From the NCBI GenBank assembly GCA_025360875.1, contig JANYBI010000416.1:1-9122 (forward strand): DNA of 9,122 bases, in the 5' to 3' direction. The translations under genes were made by a program, and so were the position numbers. Position 1 is the stretch's first letter; every line of letters starts with the position of its first letter. Source of the stretch: Lentisphaerota bacterium (lineage in GTDB: Bacteria; Verrucomicrobiota; Lentisphaeria; Victivallales; GWF2-50-93). The notes beneath the pieces are model-generated. The model was not told the DNA's origin. It did no database searches and saw nothing but the letters and a program-made list of their open reading frames with translations. Below are positions 6,072 to 9,122 of the stretch, piece by piece.

Positions 6072-7385
6072 ATGGACACGTACAGCAATTTGTCGGATCA
6101 CATCCAATCCCTGAAGATCATCGACACTCACGAGCATCTGCCGTTTGAATCGGAACGTTCGAAAGAAACGGATGTATTAGCTGAATGGCTGACACATTAT
6201 TTTTCATGTGATCTCGTATCAGCCGGTTTGAGCGATGGCGATCTGTCAACCGTCCGTGACAGCAGCATAGACCTCAAGAAGCGTTGGAAAATCGTTGAAC
6301 CTTGCTGGCATGCCGCCGAATCCACCGGATATGGACGAGTCCTGGCCCTTACCGCAAAGGATATCTACGGCATAGATGAGATCAATTCCCGGACAATCGG
6401 ACAGCTTGATGATTCTTTCAAAAAAGCCCGCGCCAAAGGTGGTCATTACAGGTTTGTGCTACAAGATAAATCCGGCATAGCCCTTTCGATCTGCTGTGGA
6501 ATGTATGAGCCATATCAGGAAACGAAAGATCCTTTTGTATTCGCCATGTATATGGATGAATTCATCTCGCCAGCCCACTACGGAAAGATTCGCGCAACTG
6601 CAGCCAAGGTTGGCATGGAGGTTCATTCTCTCGCCGACTGGATGGAGGTCACACGCAAGCATATTGAAAAATATCTGAACGGCAGGACAAGGGTTGTCTG
6701 TCTTAAATGCGGCCTGGCTTATCACAGGAGCCTCCGCTTCGACAAGACAGCACAGGCAGAGGCCGAACGTAGCTTCAATGAATTTTTCGCCGATGTAAAT
6801 CTGCCGGAGTGGCGGCCACCGATCAAAGCTTCAAAAACCCTTTCAGACTTTATGATGCATTTTGTCTGCAGTGTTGCCGATGAAAAAAAGCTTGTCTTCC
6901 AGATACATGCCGGAATCCAGGAAGGAAACGGCAATATCATATATGACTCCAATCCAACACTTTTGAGCAATCTCTTTCTGGAATACCGGAATGTCCGCTT
7001 TGATATTTTCCACATGGGCTATCCATATGTCATGGAACTGGGCACATTGGCGAAAAATTTCCGGAATGTCTTCATCGACATGTGCTGGGGCCATATTATC
7101 AGTCCTGAAGCCGCCAGGCGCGCGCTTGTCGAATGGCTGGACGCCGTACCGGCCAACAAGATCAGCGCATTCGGAGGAGATTACTGCTTTGTCGATGGCG
7201 TCTATGGACATCAGTTTCTGGCCCGACAGAATGTAACCATGGCTCTTGCACAAAAGGTTGCAGACGGCTCCATAAGCATCTCCCGCGCGAAGGAATTGGC
7301 AACTTGGATATTTGTTGATAATCCAAAGCGGCTGTTCGGCCTTGAACGCTTCCTGGACGGCAAAACCTCACGGAAAAATAAATAA
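6072..7385 (+). CDS. Amidohydrolase-superfamily metal-dependent hydrolase (437 aa)
   Basis: The start at 6072 is chosen for its Shine-Dalgarno site; an in-frame ATG at 6003 would add 23 residues. Seen: IIDTHEHLP near the N-terminus gives the metal-binding HxH (His20, His22). Further candidates for the metal site are His279 (FQIHAG), His314 (IFHMGYP) and Asp370 (AFGGDYC). They occur in the order expected for strands 1, 5, 6 and 8 of an amidohydrolase TIM barrel. Family knowledge: such enzymes hydrolyse C-N, C-O or C-C bonds, and some, like uronate isomerase, act on sugars. The segment RWKIVEPCWHAAESTGYGR recalls uronate-isomerase-like members, but I cannot assign one. It lies 113 bases after the UroD-like gene and 88 before the NagB-like gene. 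It has no signal peptide. The superfamily is secure; the substrate is unknown. Confidence 0.88.
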   Translation: MDTYSNLSDHIQSLKIIDTHEHLPFESERSKETDVLAEWLTHYFSCDLVSAGLSDGDLSTVRDSSIDLKKRWKIVEPCWHAAESTGYGRVLALTAKDIYGIDEINSRTIGQLDDSFKKARAKGGHYRFVLQDKSGIALSICCGMYEPYQETKDPFVFAMYMDEFISPAHYGKIRATAAKVGMEVHSLADWMEVTRKHIEKYLNGRTRVVCLKCGLAYHRSLRFDKTAQAEAERSFNEFFADVNLPEWRPPIKASKTLSDFMMHFVCSVADEKKLVFQIHAGIQEGNGNIIYDSNPTLLSNLFLEYRNVRFDIFHMGYPYVMELGTLAKNFRNVFIDMCWGHIISPEAARRALVEWLDAVPANKISAFGGDYCFVDGVYGHQFLARQNVTMALAQKVADGSISISRAKELATWIFVDNPKRLFGLERFLDGKTSRKNK

Positions 7386-7396
7386 ATAGATTTGAT

Positions 7397-7413
7397 ATAA
7401 TGATATGCATTAT
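7397..7413 (+). repeat. Inverted repeat ATAATG / CATTAT
   Basis: Six-base perfect arms (7397-7402 and 7408-7413) flank the five-base spacer ATATG, shortly after the amidohydrolase stop. The arms are A+T-rich with no T run, so it is a poor terminator. The motif ATAATG recurs in the palindrome 30 bases downstream, so both may belong to one regulatory region. Confidence 0.35.
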
Positions 7414-7423
7414 GGCTAATTGT

Positions 7424-7451
7424 TTGACATAATGCTTATGTCTGATATACA
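7424..7451 (+). promoter_or_regulatory. Candidate promoter of the NagB-like gene
   Basis: A perfect -35 TTGACA (7424-7429) is followed after 16 bases by TATACA (7446-7451), which keeps the TATA of the -10 box. The ATG of the NagB-like gene lies 23 bases further on, leaving a very short leader. A palindrome fills the region between the two boxes, as expected for a regulated promoter. It implies the NagB-like and PIG-L genes can be transcribed separately from the two upstream genes. Confidence 0.5.
7426..7442 (+). promoter_or_regulatory. Palindrome between -35 and -10, candidate operator
   Basis: GACATAA (7426-7432) and TTATGTC (7436-7442) are perfect seven-base inverted arms around TGC. The palindrome overlaps the end of the -35 hexamer and most of the spacer, a common repressor position. 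No regulator gene is in the window and I cannot assign a regulator family. Confidence 0.5.
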
Positions 7452-7462
7452 TAAAAAATAAT

Positions 7463-7467
7463 GGAGG
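7463..7467 (+). promoter_or_regulatory. Shine-Dalgarno site of the NagB-like gene
   Basis: GGAGG lies six bases before the ATG at 7474 and fixes this start. Confidence 0.75.
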
Positions 7468-7473
7468 CATCAG

Positions 7474-8400
7474 ATGAGAGCATTGAGCAAGATCGCGCCG
7501 GACTGGTGGGACTACACTACACTTGACAGGAAGATCCTGGATGACGCCGCCAAAATTACCATTGGCAGCCTGAAAAAGTTTGAAAGGAAAGGTTTCAGCA
7601 TCAGGATTTACGACACGCCGCAGGAATTCTATTGCGCAGAAGCGCTTGAGTACATCGACGCATGGCGGCAGGCGACTGAGGATTCCCCGGCCGGGCTCTG
7701 CGGTCCGATCGGCCCGACAGAACAGCTTCCGCTTGTGGCGCAGATGGTGAATGCCATGAACCTGAACCTCCGTCATTGCCATTTCTGGGGCATGGACGAG
7801 TGGTTTGTAGACGGCAAGGCCGCCGGGATTGATTTCCCGCTGGGATTCGCGAAAGCGGATATGGACCTGTGCTTCAGCCGGATCCGTCCCGAACTGCGCA
7901 TGCCGAAGAAGAACCTGCATTTTCCGAGTGAAAAACCAGATGGGTATGTCAAGTCATGGGACGAGGCCCGCTGCGTCGTAATGCAGGGAGGGCAGGGCGA
8001 AACAAAGCACTGGGCTTTCAACGATCCGGTAAAACGTTCTGGAAAATACAAGGACAATCCACCAAGTCCGGAAGAGTATCGCAGGCTTTCGACGCGCGTG
8101 GTCGATCTGCATCCCATAACCCTGATCCAGAACGCACGCACGTCCGGCGGAGGCACCGTGCAGAACGTACCATCTTCCGCAGTGACGGTAGGTCCGCTCC
8201 AGACGTGGAAGGCCGAGAAAATATCCATATGGCATCCGGGACATCATGACAACCCGTTCGGCATGCGCCTGAGCACGTTCATGATCTCGCAGAAGATTCC
8301 TGACAGCGCGGTCCCGATGTCGCTGCTGGCGGATCATCCGCAGGTGGTGTTCAACTTCCTGCGCGGAGGTTTCGGGGTCTGCGAAGTTGAGATGCACTGA
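7474..8400 (+). CDS. Diverged glucosamine-6-phosphate deaminase (NagB)-like protein (308 aa)
   Basis: The NagB/sugar isomerase fold is recognisable from several segments in order: [11 protein letters not shown] (nucleotide-like loop of the fold), WGMDEW with Asp108 matching E. coli NagB Asp72, [14 protein letters not shown] at 172-185 matching [23 protein letters not shown] at 232-240 matching VPKYALTVG, and ISIWHPGHH. Classical NagB converts glucosamine-6-phosphate to fructose-6-phosphate and ammonia. Here His179 (NagB His143) is kept, but Thr177 replaces Asp141, Asp184 replaces Glu148 and Ser234 replaces the phosphate-binding Lys208. At 308 residues it is longer than E. coli NagB (266), with extra residues after the AFNDP motif. 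It precedes a PIG-L deacetylase gene by 45 bases. The family is well supported; activity on a 6-phosphate is doubtful, and a different amino sugar or lactone is possible. Confidence 0.85.
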   Translation: MRALSKIAPDWWDYTTLDRKILDDAAKITIGSLKKFERKGFSIRIYDTPQEFYCAEALEYIDAWRQATEDSPAGLCGPIGPTEQLPLVAQMVNAMNLNLRHCHFWGMDEWFVDGKAAGIDFPLGFAKADMDLCFSRIRPELRMPKKNLHFPSEKPDGYVKSWDEARCVVMQGGQGETKHWAFNDPVKRSGKYKDNPPSPEEYRRLSTRVVDLHPITLIQNARTSGGGTVQNVPSSAVTVGPLQTWKAEKISIWHPGHHDNPFGMRLSTFMISQKIPDSAVPMSLLADHPQVVFNFLRGGFGVCEVEMH

Positions 8401-8427
8401 TAATAATTTCCGAACGGAAATTATTAT
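8400..8427. repeat. Perfect 13-bp inverted repeat between the NagB-like and PIG-L genes
   Basis: TAATAATTTCCG (8401-8412) is mirrored exactly by CGGAAATTATTA (8415-8426) around AA, and the outer pair A8400/T8427 extends it to 13 base pairs. It begins on the last base of the NagB-like stop codon and ends before the PIG-L Shine-Dalgarno site. No T run follows, so it is a poor intrinsic terminator. It could be an mRNA-stabilising hairpin, a processing site or an operator. Confidence 0.75.
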
Positions 8428-8431
8428 AAAT

Positions 8432-8436
8432 GGGGA
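8432..8436 (+). promoter_or_regulatory. Shine-Dalgarno-like site of the PIG-L gene
   Basis: GGGGA lies nine bases before the ATG at 8446, just downstream of the intergenic hairpin. The site is modest but is the only one near this start, and the conserved CHPDD motif begins ten codons in, so the start fits the family. Confidence 0.5.
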
Positions 8437-8445
8437 TAAAATAAA

Positions 8446-9122
8446 ATGAATAAGATAGCATTCGCCATGGCCTGCCATCCTGACGACATCGAGTTCGTCA
8501 TGTCCGGTACGCTGCTGAAGCTGAAATCCTCCGGATACGAAATACATTATATGAACGTCGCGAACGGAAGTCTGGGGACGAACTGCCATGATTATAAGAC
8601 CATCGTCCCGATGCGCCGGCAGGAGGCGATGGAATCGGCAAAGATGATGGGTGCGCATTTCCACGAGAGCCTCTGCGATGATCTCGAGGTTTTCTATTCG
8701 CAGGAACTTCTGTCCAAACTTGTGCCCATTGTCCGTGAAGTGGCGCCGGATCTGATTTTGACACATGGTCCGTATGAGTACATGGAGGACCATGTGAATA
8801 CCGGACGGCTGGCAGTATCTGCTGCCTTCTGCAGGGGTATGGTCAACTTCAAGTGCAACCCTGTGCGGACTGCGATTGAAAAGCCTGTGACAGTGTACCA
8901 TTGCCTTCCTCACTCCTGCACTGACCAGTTACGCAGACCGGTCATTCCCGGAATATTCGTGGACGTGACTGAGACAGTTCCCATGAAGAGAAATCTGCTC
9001 TCCTGCCACAGGAGCCAGAAGGACTGGCTTGACGCCAGCCAGGGAAAATCATCATATCTCGACAGCATGGAGGAAGGTTGCCGTCTTGTCGGAGAAATGT
9101 CGAGGCGTTACAAGTTTGCCGA
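8446..9122 (+). CDS. PIG-L/LmbE-family deacetylase, N-terminal 225 codons (runs off the window)
   Basis: The frame is open to the window end without a stop. Seen: the PIG-L signature ACHPDDIEF at residues 9-17, with His11, Asp13 and Asp14; and HGPYEYMEDHVNTGRL, with Asp115 and His116, the second conserved block. In characterised relatives such as MshB, the first His, the second Asp and a His in the later block bind zinc, and the first Asp acts as base; His11, Asp14, His116 and Asp13 match these roles. The enzymes remove N-acetyl groups from amino sugar conjugates. No signal peptide is seen. It follows the NagB-like gene directly, which suggests deacetylation and then deamination or isomerisation of an amino sugar. 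The C-terminus is missing from the window, but 225 residues already cover most of a typical family member. Confidence 0.92.
   Translation, partial: MNKIAFAMACHPDDIEFVMSGTLLKLKSSGYEIHYMNVANGSLGTNCHDYKTIVPMRRQEAMESAKMMGAHFHESLCDDLEVFYSQELLSKLVPIVREVAPDLILTHGPYEYMEDHVNTGRLAVSAAFCRGMVNFKCNPVRTAIEKPVTVYHCLPHSCTDQLRRPVIPGIFVDVTETVPMKRNLLSCHRSQKDWLDASQGKSSYLDSMEEGCRLVGEMSRRYKFA

Noticed and set aside
7162..7920. 252-codon minus-strand frame across the amidohydrolase end and NagB-like start
   Set aside because: It crosses the promoter region and opposes two well-supported genes; no domain or Shine-Dalgarno support.
8400..8427. Rho-independent terminator
   Set aside because: The hairpin is A+T-rich with a two-base centre and is followed by mixed sequence with a G run, not a T run.
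7954..8913. Long open frame (319 codons) on the minus strand across the NagB-like and PIG-L genes
   Set aside because: It lies antisense to two genes with clear family motifs, its translation is rich in His, Arg and Pro without any recognisable motif, and it spans the intergenic hairpin. It is best explained as a codon-usage shadow.
1..9122. CRISPR array, insertion sequence or transposase gene
   Set aside because: No regularly spaced repeats, terminal inverted repeats or transposase-like translations were found on either strand.

Overview
The window is a piece of a bacterial chromosome with moderate G+C genes and an A+T-rich central gap. It holds two transcription units that point away from each other. 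A lipoprotein with an outer-membrane-type signal, a large exported protein, a MoxR ATPase and a cassette of uroporphyrinogen-decarboxylase-fold protein, amidohydrolase, NagB-like and PIG-L proteins together suggest a Gram-negative member of the PVC group, possibly Lentisphaerota or a relative. That placement rests on gene content only.

Left half (1-4449, minus strand), read from 4449 downward: a lipoprotein of about 326 residues, a 1030-residue exported helical protein of unknown family, and the first 121 residues of a MoxR-type AAA+ ATPase cut by the window edge. The genes are tightly packed: a 14-base gap, then a 4-base ATGA stop/start overlap, each start preceded by a clear Shine-Dalgarno site. 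This looks like one operon for an envelope-located process coupled to a cytoplasmic chaperone-like ATPase.

Centre (4450-4809): A+T-rich divergent intergenic region. It carries candidate promoters for the leftward operon, a tandem TTTGACAA repeat, two very small and doubtful reading frames, and what looks like the decayed 3' half of a tRNA, possibly tRNA-Pro(GGG), at about 4687-4731.

Right half (4810-9122, plus strand): a UroD-superfamily protein with a methyltransferase-type zinc triad, an amidohydrolase, a diverged glucosamine-6-phosphate deaminase-like protein, and a PIG-L/LmbE deacetylase cut by the window edge. The last two can be read as successive steps on an N-acylated amino sugar (deacylation, then deamination/isomerisation), and the first two may feed or modify that substrate; this is inference. 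The NagB-like protein has lost several residues that the classical enzyme uses for catalysis and phosphate binding, so a different substrate is likely. A palindrome lies between the -35 and -10 of the NagB-like gene's candidate promoter, and a perfect hairpin sits between the NagB-like and PIG-L genes; both are candidate control elements.
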